Origin: Cellvibrionales bacterium UBA2618
GTDB taxonomy: Bacteria; Pseudomonadota; Gammaproteobacteria; Pseudomonadales; Porticoccaceae
Direction of reading: 5' to 3'
Length of the DNA: 22,531 nucleotides
Assembly: GCA_002339165.1 (NCBI GenBank)
Contig: DDJS01000113.1
Span: 27,304-49,834, forward strand
Position 1 is the stretch's first letter; each line of letters opens with the position of its first letter. The notes under the pieces were generated by a model that saw only the letters and a list, made by a program, of their open reading frames with translations, was not told the origin of the DNA and ran no database searches. Both the position numbers and the translations under genes were made by a program. Positions 7,391 to 15,259 of the stretch are shown here, one piece after another.

Positions 7391-8161
7391 ATGCACAGTA
7401 CAGAACAGTCTTTGGCCGGCAAAACAGCCATAGTGACGGGTGCCGCGAGCGGTATTGGCGCCGGCATTGCGGGTTTATTAGCGGCCCATGGATGCCGTGT
7501 CGTGATCGCCGATATTGATGAAGTGGCGGGGCAGAGCACCGCGCAAGAGTTGGGCGAAAATGGCCTTTTTTGTCATCTCGACGTGACGTCCGAAGAGAGT
7601 TGGCGGCAGCTGATGGCCCGCGTGAACGAGCATTGGGGCGCGTTGGATATTTTGGTCAACAACGCCGGTATTGGTTCTGCGGAATCTATCGAAGACGTTG
7701 ATATGGCGATTTGGCAACAAATCTTGGCGGTCAACACAACCGGGGTTTTTCTCGGCTGTCGCAGCGCCATCCAGAGTATGAAGCACAGTGGTGGCGGTAG
7801 TATTATCAATATTTCGTCGGCGTTGGGGCTGCGTCCCCTGAGCAGTACGCCGGCCTATGGCGCGAGTAAGGCCGCGGTGGTGAACCTGACCAAGAGCACC
7901 GCGTTGCAGTGTGCCGAAAAGGGCTATCAGATTCGCTGCAACGCCATTAACCCCGGCTTTATTAGAACCCCACTATTGGAGAACGCTCTGGCGGTCGCCG
8001 AGGATCCCGATGCGCTGCTCAAGGGCTACAGCGATCTGCATCCTATGGGTTCTATTGGTAGTATCGATGACGTTGCTCAAGCGGCGCTTTTTCTGGCGGC
8101 TGATGGGTCGCGGTTTGTCACCGGCATTGCCATGCCGGTGGATGGTGGCATGACGATCTAG
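7391..8161 (+). CDS. SDR family oxidoreductase D
   Basis: Classical SDR, 256 aa from ATG 7391. Upstream in-frame starts at 7358 and 7370 lack a ribosome site, whereas GAGAGGG precedes 7391 by seven bases. Motifs: TGAASGIG, Asp at the end of beta-2 (VIADID, NAD-type), NNAGIG, Asn in AVNTTGVFLG, Ser in NISSALG, Tyr-x3-Lys in AYGASK, then NPGFIRTP and the closing FVTGIAMPVDGG. It resembles cyclic-alcohol and hydroxysteroid dehydrogenases. It is monocistronic, divergent from the epoxide-hydrolase-type gene, and ends inside the arm of a strong inverted repeat. A role oxidising a diol or alcohol from the neighbouring P450/hydrolase step is plausible but inferred. Confidence 0.9.
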   Translation: MHSTEQSLAGKTAIVTGAASGIGAGIAGLLAAHGCRVVIADIDEVAGQSTAQELGENGLFCHLDVTSEESWRQLMARVNEHWGALDILVNNAGIGSAESIEDVDMAIWQQILAVNTTGVFLGCRSAIQSMKHSGGGSIINISSALGLRPLSSTPAYGASKAAVVNLTKSTALQCAEKGYQIRCNAINPGFIRTPLLENALAVAEDPDALLKGYSDLHPMGSIGSIDDVAQAALFLAADGSRFVTGIAMPVDGGMTI

Positions 8162-8205
8162 CAATGGTGGCGCCGTAGTGCAATCTATCCGGCGCCACGA
8201 TTGCT
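8160..8205. terminator. Large inverted repeat, likely bidirectional terminator
   Basis: Arms of 15 bases (8160-8174 and 8191-8205) pair with a single mismatch around a 16-base loop; the inner eight pairs (GTGGCGCC/GGCGCCAC) are perfect and GC-rich. The left arm includes the end of the SDR D stop codon. It lies between two convergent genes, where a terminator for both strands is expected. There is no U-run on either side, so it may act as an RNA-stabilising or convergent-transcription barrier hairpin rather than a textbook terminator. Confidence 0.6.
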
Positions 8206-8226
8206 GTATCAACTGTCGAGCGGGCG

Positions 8227-9237
8227 TTAGATTTTCACCATCAGCTTGCCCTTGTTGGTTCCCTTGAACAGCTTGAGGAACGCCTCGGGGGTGTTTTCCA
8301 GCCCCTCGATAATATCTTCTTTAAACTTGATCTTACCTTCCTTGACCCAGTTGGCCATCACCGGAACCGAGTTTTCGAAGTCGGCAAAGTAGTTGCTGAT
8401 CAGGAAGCCCTCGATGCGCGCGCTCTTGGCGAGGATCTGCCACATGTTGTATGGACCGGGGATCGGTTCGTCAGAATTCAGACCAGAAATGCGTCCGCAA
8501 AAAATAATCCGCGCTTTTTGTGCAAGATTGAGCAGGGTTGCATCGAGAATGTCGCCGCCGACGTTGTCGAAAAAGATATCGACGCCATTTGGGCAAGTGC
8601 CGGCAATCGCTGCGGCCATGTCGTCGGTTTCACGGTAATTAATCACATCGTCAAAGCCGAGATCATTGATCAACCAATCGCATTTTTCCTGGGTGCCAGC
8701 CATGCCGACGACGCGGCAGCCTTTGATCTTGGCGATCTGGCCGACCAGCGAGCCGACGGCGCCCGCCGCTGTGCTTACCAGCACAGTCTCGCCGGCAACC
8801 GGTTTGCCGACGTCGAGCAGACCGTAGTAGGCGGTCATACCCACCGCACCGACCACGCTAAGATGATTGTTGATGGGCAGACCGAGGCTCATGTCTGCAG
8901 GGAACACATAATCTTCCGGCGCCACCGAGTATTCGGCCCAGCCACCCATGCCCCAGACAGTATCGCCGACTGCGTATATACTACTTTTGCTCTTCACCAC
9001 CTCGCCGATCACGGTGCACCAAACGGGATGCCCCAGAGGGATCGGCGGCAGGTAGCTGTCGCTCTCGCTCATCCAGTCGCGGATGGCTGGGTCAAGCGAA
9101 AGATACTGGTTGCGGATGATGATTTGGCCGTCGTCGATCTCGTCGAGAACAGCGTCGGTACGCACCAAATCCGACTCTTTTAGGAGTCCATCGGGGCGTG
9201 AGTTAAGGAGAATCTGTCGGGTTGGAAAAGTGCTCAT
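8227..9237 (-). CDS. CurA/PTGR-type NADP-dependent oxidoreductase (MDR family) 2
   Basis: A 336-aa zinc-free medium-chain reductase, paralogue of the genes at 12, 9485 and 15327. It carries NQYLSLDPAIRDWM, the GAVGMTAYYGLLDVG segment, STAAGAVGSLVGQ for the dinucleotide phosphate loop, EKC and NY positions that favour NADPH, and FDNVGG. WGMGGWAEYSV corresponds to the family's substrate-side loop. It is the most canonical of the four copies and closest in style to enone and double-bond reductases. ATG start with AGAGGG six bases upstream. It is convergent with SDR D and divergent from reductase 3, an unusual back-to-back pairing of paralogues. Confidence 0.92.
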   Translation of the reverse strand: MSTFPTRQILLNSRPDGLLKESDLVRTDAVLDEIDDGQIIIRNQYLSLDPAIRDWMSESDSYLPPIPLGHPVWCTVIGEVVKSKSSIYAVGDTVWGMGGWAEYSVAPEDYVFPADMSLGLPINNHLSVVGAVGMTAYYGLLDVGKPVAGETVLVSTAAGAVGSLVGQIAKIKGCRVVGMAGTQEKCDWLINDLGFDDVINYRETDDMAAAIAGTCPNGVDIFFDNVGGDILDATLLNLAQKARIIFCGRISGLNSDEPIPGPYNMWQILAKSARIEGFLISNYFADFENSVPVMANWVKEGKIKFKEDIIEGLENTPEAFLKLFKGTNKGKLMVKI

Positions 9238-9313
9238 GAGCAGCCCTCTGTAGTGTCGTTAGTAAACCTGTAATTATCGTTGCATTCTAAGCTGTTCGTG
9301 GGTATTCTTCAAT

Positions 9314-9334
9314 AAAAACAGTCACGACGGTTTT
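9314..9334. promoter_or_regulatory. Operator-like dyad, site 2 (weakest)
   Basis: A five-base A-tract, core CAGTCACGACGG (9319-9330) and a four-base T-tract in the 247-bp region between divergent reductases 2 and 3. It shares spacing and tract layout with the other four sites, but position 11 of the core is G instead of T, so the right half-site is imperfect. It sits about 76 bases upstream of reductase 2 and 150 bases upstream of reductase 3. Confidence 0.35.
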
Positions 9335-9484
9335 ATATATAAAGGTGCGGTTGCGGTGTTCGATCCTATCGGCCATCAATGCGCCGCCAAACGTCGTTGT
9401 CACCCCGAAGCGTGACGTGTCGGCCGCGTAAAATATAGCCATGCCGTTGCGACCAAATAGCAGCAGTTGAGTGGAGAGTGTTCG

Positions 9485-10507
9485 ATGACAATGAATCACC
9501 GCGTAATCCTTGCGTCGCGCCCCGATGGGCCGCCAGTAGAGGCAAATTTTGCCGTCGACCCCGAGCCCCTGAGAGCTATCGGAGATGGCGAGGTGTTGAT
9601 TCAAAACCTTTATGTGTCGTTGGATGCTGGCTTTAGAAATTGGATGAACGAGGGCAGTGGTGATCATATATTGCCGGCTATGGAACTCGGCGCGCCGGTG
9701 ATGGGCTTGACTCTCGGACGGGTGGTAGAGAGCAAGAATCCTGCGTTCGCGGTGGCTGACCTATTGATGTCGCGGATTGCTTGGGAAGAGTACAGCATCA
9801 CCGATGGCAGCCAACACTGGTTGGTGAACTTGCCGGCCGGAATCGATGCGCCGCCCAGCTATCATCTTGGAATTCTCGGCGATACCGGTATGTCGGCCTA
9901 TTTTGGCCTCACCGACATTGGCAAGTTAAAGCCCGGTGAAACCCTTTTGGTCAGCGGCGCGGGCGGTGCGGTGGGCTCGATAGCCGGCCAAATTGGCAAG
10001 CTGCAGGGCGCACGAGTGGTCGGCATAGCCGGCAGCGATGCTAAATGCCAGCGCCTGATCGATGAGCTGGGTTACGACGCCGCGGTTAATTACCGCGGTA
10101 CGACAGAGTTGGGAGCGGCGATTAGCGCAGCTTGCCCACAGGGCGTAGACGTGTACTTTGACAATATCGGTGGCCCGCTACTGCAGGCGGCGATCGACAA
10201 TATCAACGAGCGGGCGCGGTTGATTCTATGCGGTGCAATCAGCGATTATCACACCAATCAAGCGGCGCCCGGACCCAACAATCTGTTTCAGTTGGTCACC
10301 AACCAGGCGACCATGAGCGGGTTGATGTGCCACTACCAGATCGATCGCTACGATGAGGCGCGCAATCAATTGATGGCCTGGCTGGCGAGCGGGCAAGTGC
10401 GCAATGTCGAGTATATGTCGCGCGGTATCGAGCGCGTTGGACCGGCGTTCTGCGAAATGTTTCAAGGCAAAAATTTTGGTAAAACTGTGGTCCAACTAGC
10501 CGATTGA
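9485..10507 (+). CDS. CurA/PTGR-type NADP-dependent oxidoreductase (MDR family) 3
   Basis: A 340-aa zinc-free medium-chain reductase. The frame is open from TTG 9467, but ATG 9485 has GGAGAG six bases upstream and is preferred. Motifs: NLYVSLDAGFRNWMNE, GDTGMSAYFGLTDIG, a glycine loop GAGGAVGSIAGQ (SGAGGAVG in place of the STAAGAVG of copies 1 and 2), DAKC and NY for the cofactor phosphate, and YFDNIGG. Its N-terminal half is close to copy 1 (GFR-WMNE and -GD-LP-M-LG patterns), suggesting a recent duplication pair. SDR E follows after 140 bases on the same strand, possibly with its own promoter. It probably reduces a conjugated C=C bond of an unknown intermediate. Confidence 0.92.
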   Translation: MTMNHRVILASRPDGPPVEANFAVDPEPLRAIGDGEVLIQNLYVSLDAGFRNWMNEGSGDHILPAMELGAPVMGLTLGRVVESKNPAFAVADLLMSRIAWEEYSITDGSQHWLVNLPAGIDAPPSYHLGILGDTGMSAYFGLTDIGKLKPGETLLVSGAGGAVGSIAGQIGKLQGARVVGIAGSDAKCQRLIDELGYDAAVNYRGTTELGAAISAACPQGVDVYFDNIGGPLLQAAIDNINERARLILCGAISDYHTNQAAPGPNNLFQLVTNQATMSGLMCHYQIDRYDEARNQLMAWLASGQVRNVEYMSRGIERVGPAFCEMFQGKNFGKTVVQLAD

Positions 10508-10540
10508 TCGGCACTGGAATAGGCCCTACGTGCTACATTT

Positions 10541-10554
10541 TTTGGCTAGCCAAA
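10541..10554. promoter_or_regulatory. Perfect 14-bp palindrome upstream of SDR E
   Basis: TTTGGCTAGCCAAA is a perfect palindrome in the 140-bp gap between reductase 3 and SDR E, 94 bases before the SDR E start. As an RNA it could form at most a five-pair stem, and no U-run follows, so a protein-binding site is more plausible than a terminator. It does not match the five A-tract sites. Confidence 0.35.
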
Positions 10555-10647
10555 GCGGGCCAGAGAATCCGTTGAGAGCCGATACACAGCCATGCAAATA
10601 TAAATACAAAACCTAATTCAAACAGCAGTATAAGTGGAGATCCATCG

Positions 10648-11487
10648 ATGACCTATCAACCTTTTGACCCAGAAGTCTTACGCGGTAAATCTGCCATTAT
10701 TACCGGTGGTTATCGCGGCATCGGTTTGCAGGTGAGTAAAACGCTGATGGACTATGGCATGCAGGTGGTGATTATGTGCCGCAACGACAAGCAGGCGTTG
10801 CCGGTGGTCGAGGCGTTAAATGCCACCGCTGTGAGCGCCGGATCTGATGCCCGCGCGCACCTCGCTGCGGGCGATGTCAACGATGCAGCCGATCGTCAGT
10901 CTGCGTTGGCCACCGCCGAGCAACTCGGTCAGTACGCGGTGCTGGTAAACAATGCAGGCACCGGTGCCTTTGGCGCGATGGAGACACTCGACGATCAGCA
11001 AATCTACGACACCTTGACGACCAATTTGATCAGTCCAATGCAATTGATTGCGGCGGCATCGCGGGTTTTTCGTGTCAACGGCTTCGGTCGCATTATCAAT
11101 ATCGGCAGCGATGTGGTGTCGTATAATTTAGCCAATGCGGCGCCCTATGTCTGCTCTAAGATCGCTTTGCAAAAAATCACCGAACTCGCCGCCTACGAGG
11201 TAACCCGCGATTTGAGTGATTTCAATGGTGCCCACGTGGCAGGGGGTCCGGTGAATACTGAGCTTGATATCCGGGTGAATTTTTTACGGCTCGGAGCTAC
11301 TGCTACGGAAATGATCCAGAGCAGCGTCGACCAGTTTAATTCCGAAGCGGATTACATGGAGATGATCAATCCAAAAGACACCCTCGGCCGCGTATTTCGG
11401 CTGGAAGAGATCAAGCCGGTAATCCGCTACATGCTCGAGGTCGCCAATAACGGGCAGGTGATTCCACTCAGCGGCGCGGCTAATTAG
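10648..11487 (+). CDS. SDR family oxidoreductase E (divergent)
   Basis: A 279-aa classical-type SDR with a divergent C-terminal half. The N-terminal fold is standard: TGGYRGIG, with a basic residue after beta-2 (MCRND), which suggests NADP(H) rather than the NAD-type Asp of its neighbours. NNAGTG, Asn in TTNLISP, Ser in IGSDVVS and Tyr-x3-Lys in PYVCSK are all present, so the tetrad is intact. The usual PG segment after the active site is replaced by AGGPVNTELDIRVNF, and the C-terminus (VIRYMLEVANNGQVIPLSG) keeps only a remnant of the closing strand. Start ATG with GGAG eight bases upstream. It may belong to reductase 3's transcription unit. Confidence 0.85.
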   Translation: MTYQPFDPEVLRGKSAIITGGYRGIGLQVSKTLMDYGMQVVIMCRNDKQALPVVEALNATAVSAGSDARAHLAAGDVNDAADRQSALATAEQLGQYAVLVNNAGTGAFGAMETLDDQQIYDTLTTNLISPMQLIAAASRVFRVNGFGRIINIGSDVVSYNLANAAPYVCSKIALQKITELAAYEVTRDLSDFNGAHVAGGPVNTELDIRVNFLRLGATATEMIQSSVDQFNSEADYMEMINPKDTLGRVFRLEEIKPVIRYMLEVANNGQVIPLSGAAN

Positions 11488-11721
11488 GCCCTTTTATCTG
11501 CGTGCAGCACGGCAACAGTGCCGAGTAGGAACGCGGCGGGTGCGCGCGACGACTGTTTGGGGATAAAGGCGAATCCTTTTTTCGGCGGTTATCGCGGTAC
11601 TTATTCTAGACGCTAGTCACCGTTGACTAACCAGCCTAACAACACTTTATTACCAGCGATCGATTAAGAGCGATGCCCGATGACCTGCAATGCTTCATTT
11701 ATAGGTTGGCGGCACTTTATG

Positions 11722-11743
11722 GTCGGGTGAGTCGGGTGAGTCG
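11722..11743. repeat. 9-bp tandem repeat
   Basis: GTCGGGTGA occurs twice in tandem with a partial third copy (GTCG). It lies in the non-coding region; no function is evident. Confidence 0.7.
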
Positions 11744-11748
11744 ACGGG

Positions 11749-11766
11749 GCCGCGCAATCGCGCGGC
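11749..11766. repeat. GC-rich hairpin
   Basis: Perfect seven-pair stem GCCGCGC/GCGCGGC around an AATC loop in the gap between two convergent genes. The downstream side is only mildly T-rich (TATTCTTT), so a terminator role is possible but not established. Confidence 0.45.
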
Positions 11767-11895
11767 GTATTCTTTAGCGGCAGTCAACAAGCCATGTAAA
11801 TTAGATTGAGCCCCACTCTGGCTGCCGACCGTCGGCGCACGCGAGCTTCAAATACACGACACTAGAGCGACAGGCTGTATAACCACAGCATCTAT

Positions 11896-11915
11896 GATGG
11901 CGGCATAACGCCATC
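11896..11915. repeat. Short hairpin
   Basis: Perfect seven-pair stem GATGGCG/CGCCATC around the loop GCATAA. On the minus strand it lies about 120 bases beyond the end of SDR F, and no U-run follows in either direction. Confidence 0.4.
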
Positions 11916-12037
11916 GGACATAACCCAACGCGCCCACTGCGCTCCATAACGAGGAGCCGCGGGTGCGCGGTAACGATAGGCCGCGGGCGCGTTTAAATCG
12001 GCCCGTTAGGCCGCCATAAGTGGCTTATCCAGCGGGT

Positions 12038-12799
12038 CTAAAATTGCAGACCCTTGGTGAAACCGCCATCGATAACGATGTTGGTGCCGGTGGTGTTGCC
12101 CGACAGCGGACTGGCGAGCAATACCACCTGAGAGGCGACTTCGGCGGCGGTGCCCATGCGCCCAATGGGGATCGCGGCGACCGTGTTGGTGTAAATTTCC
12201 GGCATCGCATCGCGAATATTGTCCCAGGCTCCGCCCTCGACGAGGATTGGCCCCGGGCTGACAGCATTGACCCGAATGCCGACGCCGGCGAGGTCTTGCG
12301 ATAAGTTGCCAGAGTAGTTCAACAGCGCAGCCTTGAGCGCGGCATAAGGGCCGGCACCCATAAACGCTTCGATGGCGGCGGTCGATGAGATAATCACGAT
12401 AGAGCCGCAGCTAGATTTTTCCAGATGCGGTCTGGCGGCATTGACGCTGCGCACGGTGCCCATCAGGTCGACTTCAAAGGTATTTCGCCAGGTTTCTTCG
12501 TTGACTTCGCCACCTCCAGCGCTGACGTTGGCGACCAGCGTATCGACGCCACCGAGTTGCTCAGCGCAGCTCTCGACCCAATCGCCAAGCGCTTGGGCAT
12601 CGCTGATATCGACAGCACTGCCGACGACTTTAACGCCGTGAGCCGAGAGTTCAGTAATCGCCTTGTCGACGTCCTCGGCGTTTCGTGAACAGATGCCAAG
12701 ATTGCATCCCTCGGCGGCTAACAATTCTGCGATAGCGCGCCCTATGCCCTTGGTAGAGCCGGTGACAAGTGCGTTTTTACCGTTGATTTGTAGATCCAT
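12038..12799 (-). CDS. SDR family oxidoreductase F (variant active-site region)
   Basis: A 253-aa SDR. TGSTKGIG binds the cofactor and Arg after beta-2 (ICSRN) points to NADP(H). Ser in ISSTAAI and Tyr-x3-Lys in PYAALK are present, and IVIDGGFTKG closes the fold. Two departures from the classical pattern are seen: NNAG reads VANVSAGG, and the tetrad Asn is Asp (FEVDLMG). Both are known in a FabG-like subgroup, so they may mark a subfamily rather than loss of function. ATG start with AAGGGG five bases upstream. It lies 21 bases downstream of the acyl-CoA dehydrogenase pair, so it is the third gene of that operon and may act as the 3-hydroxyacyl or ketone-level dehydrogenase of the same beta-oxidation turn. 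Confidence 0.88.
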   Translation of the reverse strand: MDLQINGKNALVTGSTKGIGRAIAELLAAEGCNLGICSRNAEDVDKAITELSAHGVKVVGSAVDISDAQALGDWVESCAEQLGGVDTLVANVSAGGGEVNEETWRNTFEVDLMGTVRSVNAARPHLEKSSCGSIVIISSTAAIEAFMGAGPYAALKAALLNYSGNLSQDLAGVGIRVNAVSPGPILVEGGAWDNIRDAMPEIYTNTVAAIPIGRMGTAAEVASQVVLLASPLSGNTTGTNIVIDGGFTKGLQF

Positions 12800-12820
12800 T
12801 TTGATCCCCTTATGATTGGT

Positions 12821-13957
12821 TTAAATTATGGGTTGTTGTTTGAAGCGCTGGAGGTGGAACTGGGCGCTGCCAAACTGCTTCTCGATTAGCGCCAGTCGTT
12901 TGAAATAGTGGCCGACGTTTAACTCGTCAGTCATGGCAATACCGCCGTGCAGTTGCAGCGCGCCATAGCTAATCGCGCGGGCCGATTGATCAACCCGGTA
13001 TTTTAACGCCGATATCAGTCGCTCGCTATGCCTGCTGTTGTTGGCCAGTGCATCGGTGGTTGCGCCAAGTAGCGAGCGGGCAAGCTCGAGCGCAATGTAC
13101 ATGTCGACCATGCGGTGCTGGAGCGCTTGAAAGCTACCGATCGGTTGGCCGAACTGGCGGCGTTGCTGACAATATTCAACGGTCGCCGAGAGTAAGGCCT
13201 GCATCGCGCCGACGGCTTCTGCGCAGACCGCGAAGCAGCCAAGATCGAGCGTCTGATCGAGCGTCTCGCGGGCACTGGAAATGAGAGCCTCGGCGCCGAC
13301 ATCGACTTGGTCGAGGATGATTTCGCTAGCGCGGCGTCCATCGACGGTTACATAGTCGCGGGCGGTGAATCCGGCAGCGCCCCGCTCGACGGCAAATAGA
13401 CCAATCCCCTGTGGCGAGCGAACATCACCGGAGATGCGAGCACTGACCACCACAACATCGGCGAGGGGGCCGTTGGCGACCACCGATTTGGCACCATTTA
13501 GACGCCAGCCATCCGCCGACTGCACCGCGCTGGTCGCCACATAGTAGCGCTCGGCGCTGTGCTCGGCTTCGCCGTGGCCGAAGGCGGCGTGAATATCACC
13601 CGCCATAATGCCGTCGAGATAGCGCTTTTTTAGGGCCTCTTCGCCGTTGGCGATGGTGGTGCCGGCTAACACAACGGTCTCTAGATAGGGCTCTAAGACG
13701 AGGTGCTCGCCAAAGGCCTCAAACACTATCGCAAGTTCTTTTGGGCCGCCGTTAAAACCGCCGTCGCGCTCGTCAAACGGCAGCGTTAGCCAGCCCATAT
13801 CAGCAAACTGCTGCCACTGCGGTTGGGGTGTTAGCAGATCGCCGTTGGCGACCGCCCTTCGAGTTTCAAAGTCGTAGGTTTCGGTTAGATATTTAGCGAC
13901 ACTATCGGCCAGCATCTGCTGTTCGTCGTTAAAGTTGCCGGCACTGCTGGATTCCAT
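12821..13957 (-). CDS. Acyl-CoA dehydrogenase, likely non-catalytic beta subunit
   Basis: A 378-aa acyl-CoA dehydrogenase-fold protein. It keeps the FAD-domain frame (N-terminal helical bundle, central beta domain with GAKSVVANGPLADVVVV, C-terminal helices with QRRQFGQPIGSFQALQHRMVDM and ALQLHGGIAMTDEL). It lacks a catalytic Glu at the helix-G position where the partner has FERGG; here that stretch reads LDLGCFAVCAEAVG. Such pairs form alpha2-beta2 enzymes with one active subunit in actinobacterial steroid catabolism (the ChsE/FadE type). Its ATG overlaps the partner's TAA by one base (TAATG), indicating translational coupling and a stoichiometric complex. Confidence 0.9.
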   Translation of the reverse strand: MESSSAGNFNDEQQMLADSVAKYLTETYDFETRRAVANGDLLTPQPQWQQFADMGWLTLPFDERDGGFNGGPKELAIVFEAFGEHLVLEPYLETVVLAGTTIANGEEALKKRYLDGIMAGDIHAAFGHGEAEHSAERYYVATSAVQSADGWRLNGAKSVVANGPLADVVVVSARISGDVRSPQGIGLFAVERGAAGFTARDYVTVDGRRASEIILDQVDVGAEALISSARETLDQTLDLGCFAVCAEAVGAMQALLSATVEYCQQRRQFGQPIGSFQALQHRMVDMYIALELARSLLGATTDALANNSRHSERLISALKYRVDQSARAISYGALQLHGGIAMTDELNVGHYFKRLALIEKQFGSAQFHLQRFKQQPII

Positions 13958-15141
13958 TATCTCAACCCCAACACGGCGCGGGCAATAATGTTGCGCTGGA
14001 TCTCGGCGCTGCCGCCGTAGATCGTCGCGGCCCGCATATTGATATATTCAGCAAAGGTGGTGATGGCATTGTCTGGGCCAATCACCTCATCGGTATAATT
14101 GACTTCTAGCGCATCGCGTTGCAGCGGTGCATTGTGGGCGCCGAGCGCATCGCTGGCCAGCGCGCTGATCTTTTGGCTAAGTTCGGTACCGGCTAATTTG
14201 GCGACGCTGGTTAGCGACCCTGGTGCATCGCTCGCCTTGATGCGTTGCTCGGTAAATTCGAGCGCTATAGCATCAATCTCCAACGCCGCCAAGTGGTCGC
14301 TAAACGCGGCGTCGTCGAGATAGCAGACGCCGTTGTGGGCGTATTGTCGACCGGCAATGGCGCGGGCCTTGGCGAGTAATTTTTGATGGTCGATGGAATA
14401 ATTGTGCCCGCCGCGCTCGAACTCGAGCAGGTACTTAGCCACGCTCCAGCCCTGATTTTCTTCGCCGAGTAGATTGGCTACCGGAATGCGCGCATCGCTA
14501 AAAAACACCTGGCATTGTTCGACCGTACCATCGAGACCGATAATTTCGCTCAAGCTGATTCCCGGGGTGTCCATGTCGGCGAGTAGAAAACTGATGCCGG
14601 CTTGGGGCCTGCCCTCGGTGGAGGTACGCACCAGACAAAATATCTTATTGGCGCGATGGGCAAAGCTGGTCCATATCTTCGAGCCATTGACCACGTAGTG
14701 ATCGCCATCGCGCTCGGCACGGGTTGCCAGTGACGCCAAATCGGAGCCGGCTCCGGGTTCGGAATACCCCTGGCACCAGATGTCTTCGCCGGAGCGTATG
14801 CGCGGCAAGTACTCTTGCTTTTGTTGCTCGGTGCCGTACTTGATCAAGATCGGGCCAAGCATTTGAATGCCCAGCGCCATAAGCGCCGGGGCGTTGCCGA
14901 GTTTCAGTTCACGTTGAAAAATTTGGTGTTGATTTTGTGTCCAGTCGGTACCGCCGAACTCAGCCGGCCATGCCGGCGCAGCCCAGCCCTTGGCGTCAAG
15001 AATTTTGTGCCACTGCAGTGCGCAGTCGTAGTCGGCAAATACGCTGGTCATATTTTTGCCCGCGCGCACCAATTCGGGTGATAAGTACTCGGCTATAAAT
15101 TGCCGCACCTCGGTTTGAAAGGTTAATTCATCTTTGGTCAT
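13957..15141 (-). CDS. Acyl-CoA dehydrogenase, likely catalytic alpha subunit
   Basis: A 394-aa flavoprotein that would introduce the alpha-beta double bond into an acyl-CoA and pass electrons to ETF. Motifs: WCQGYSEPGAGSDLASL (FAD and substrate), VNGSKIWTSFAH, and C-terminal IYGGSAEIQRNIIARAVLG. The usual catalytic Glu of the short-chain type (YEGT) is Gly here; instead Glu242 in LLEFERGG matches the helix-G base of isovaleryl-CoA dehydrogenase and the steroid ChsE enzymes. The frame is open to TTG 15198, but that start is poor; ATG 15141 fits the family, and ATG 15153 is an alternative. It is first gene of the operon, with a promoter at 15229-15256. Confidence 0.9.
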   Translation of the reverse strand: MTKDELTFQTEVRQFIAEYLSPELVRAGKNMTSVFADYDCALQWHKILDAKGWAAPAWPAEFGGTDWTQNQHQIFQRELKLGNAPALMALGIQMLGPILIKYGTEQQKQEYLPRIRSGEDIWCQGYSEPGAGSDLASLATRAERDGDHYVVNGSKIWTSFAHRANKIFCLVRTSTEGRPQAGISFLLADMDTPGISLSEIIGLDGTVEQCQVFFSDARIPVANLLGEENQGWSVAKYLLEFERGGHNYSIDHQKLLAKARAIAGRQYAHNGVCYLDDAAFSDHLAALEIDAIALEFTEQRIKASDAPGSLTSVAKLAGTELSQKISALASDALGAHNAPLQRDALEVNYTDEVIGPDNAITTFAEYINMRAATIYGGSAEIQRNIIARAVLGLR

Positions 15142-15203
15142 CGACTTTTCCATCGGGTTTTGCGGCGAGTTTAGGGCTAGATAGCATGCGCGCCGCAAGT
15201 AAG

Positions 15204-15224
15204 AAAAAACAGGATAGATTGTTT
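15204..15224. promoter_or_regulatory. Operator-like dyad, site 3
   Basis: A six-base A-tract, core CAGGATAGATTG (15210-15221) and a three-base T-tract. It begins five bases beyond the predicted -10 box of the acyl-CoA dehydrogenase operon and therefore covers the expected transcription start, the classic position for a repressor. The core fits CAR-N6-YTG as at the other sites. Confidence 0.55.
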
Positions 15225-15228
15225 ATTA

Positions 15229-15256
15229 ATTGTAGCTATCTGGGTAATTTAATCAA
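15229..15256 (-). promoter_or_regulatory. Predicted sigma-70 promoter of the acyl-CoA dehydrogenase operon
   Basis: On the minus strand, -35 TTGATT (15251-15256) and -10 TACAAT (15229-15234) are separated by 16 bases. They match the consensus in four and five of six positions. The predicted start near 15222 falls inside operator-like site 3, leaving a leader of roughly 80 bases to ATG 15141. Confidence 0.5.
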
Positions 15257-15259
15257 TCA

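Larger units (their letters stand above)
11488..12037. other. 550-bp non-coding region between convergent genes
   Basis: No open frame or recognisable RNA gene is seen here. It contains a 9-bp tandem repeat (11722-11743), two short perfect hairpins (11749-11766 and 11896-11915), and a loose direct repeat near 11955-11985 built on GCCGCGGG followed by GCGCG. It could be decayed coding sequence or an old junction where two halves of the island were joined. No insertion-sequence ends or integrase remnants are visible. Confidence 0.6.

Noticed and set aside
8518..9183. A 221-codon plus-strand open frame opposite reductase 2
   Set aside because: It is entirely antisense to a well-supported family gene, and its product has His/Ala/Asp-rich low-quality composition with no domain.
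10541..10554. Terminator for reductase 3
   Set aside because: The palindrome would form too short a stem with a tight loop, and no U-run follows on the plus strand.
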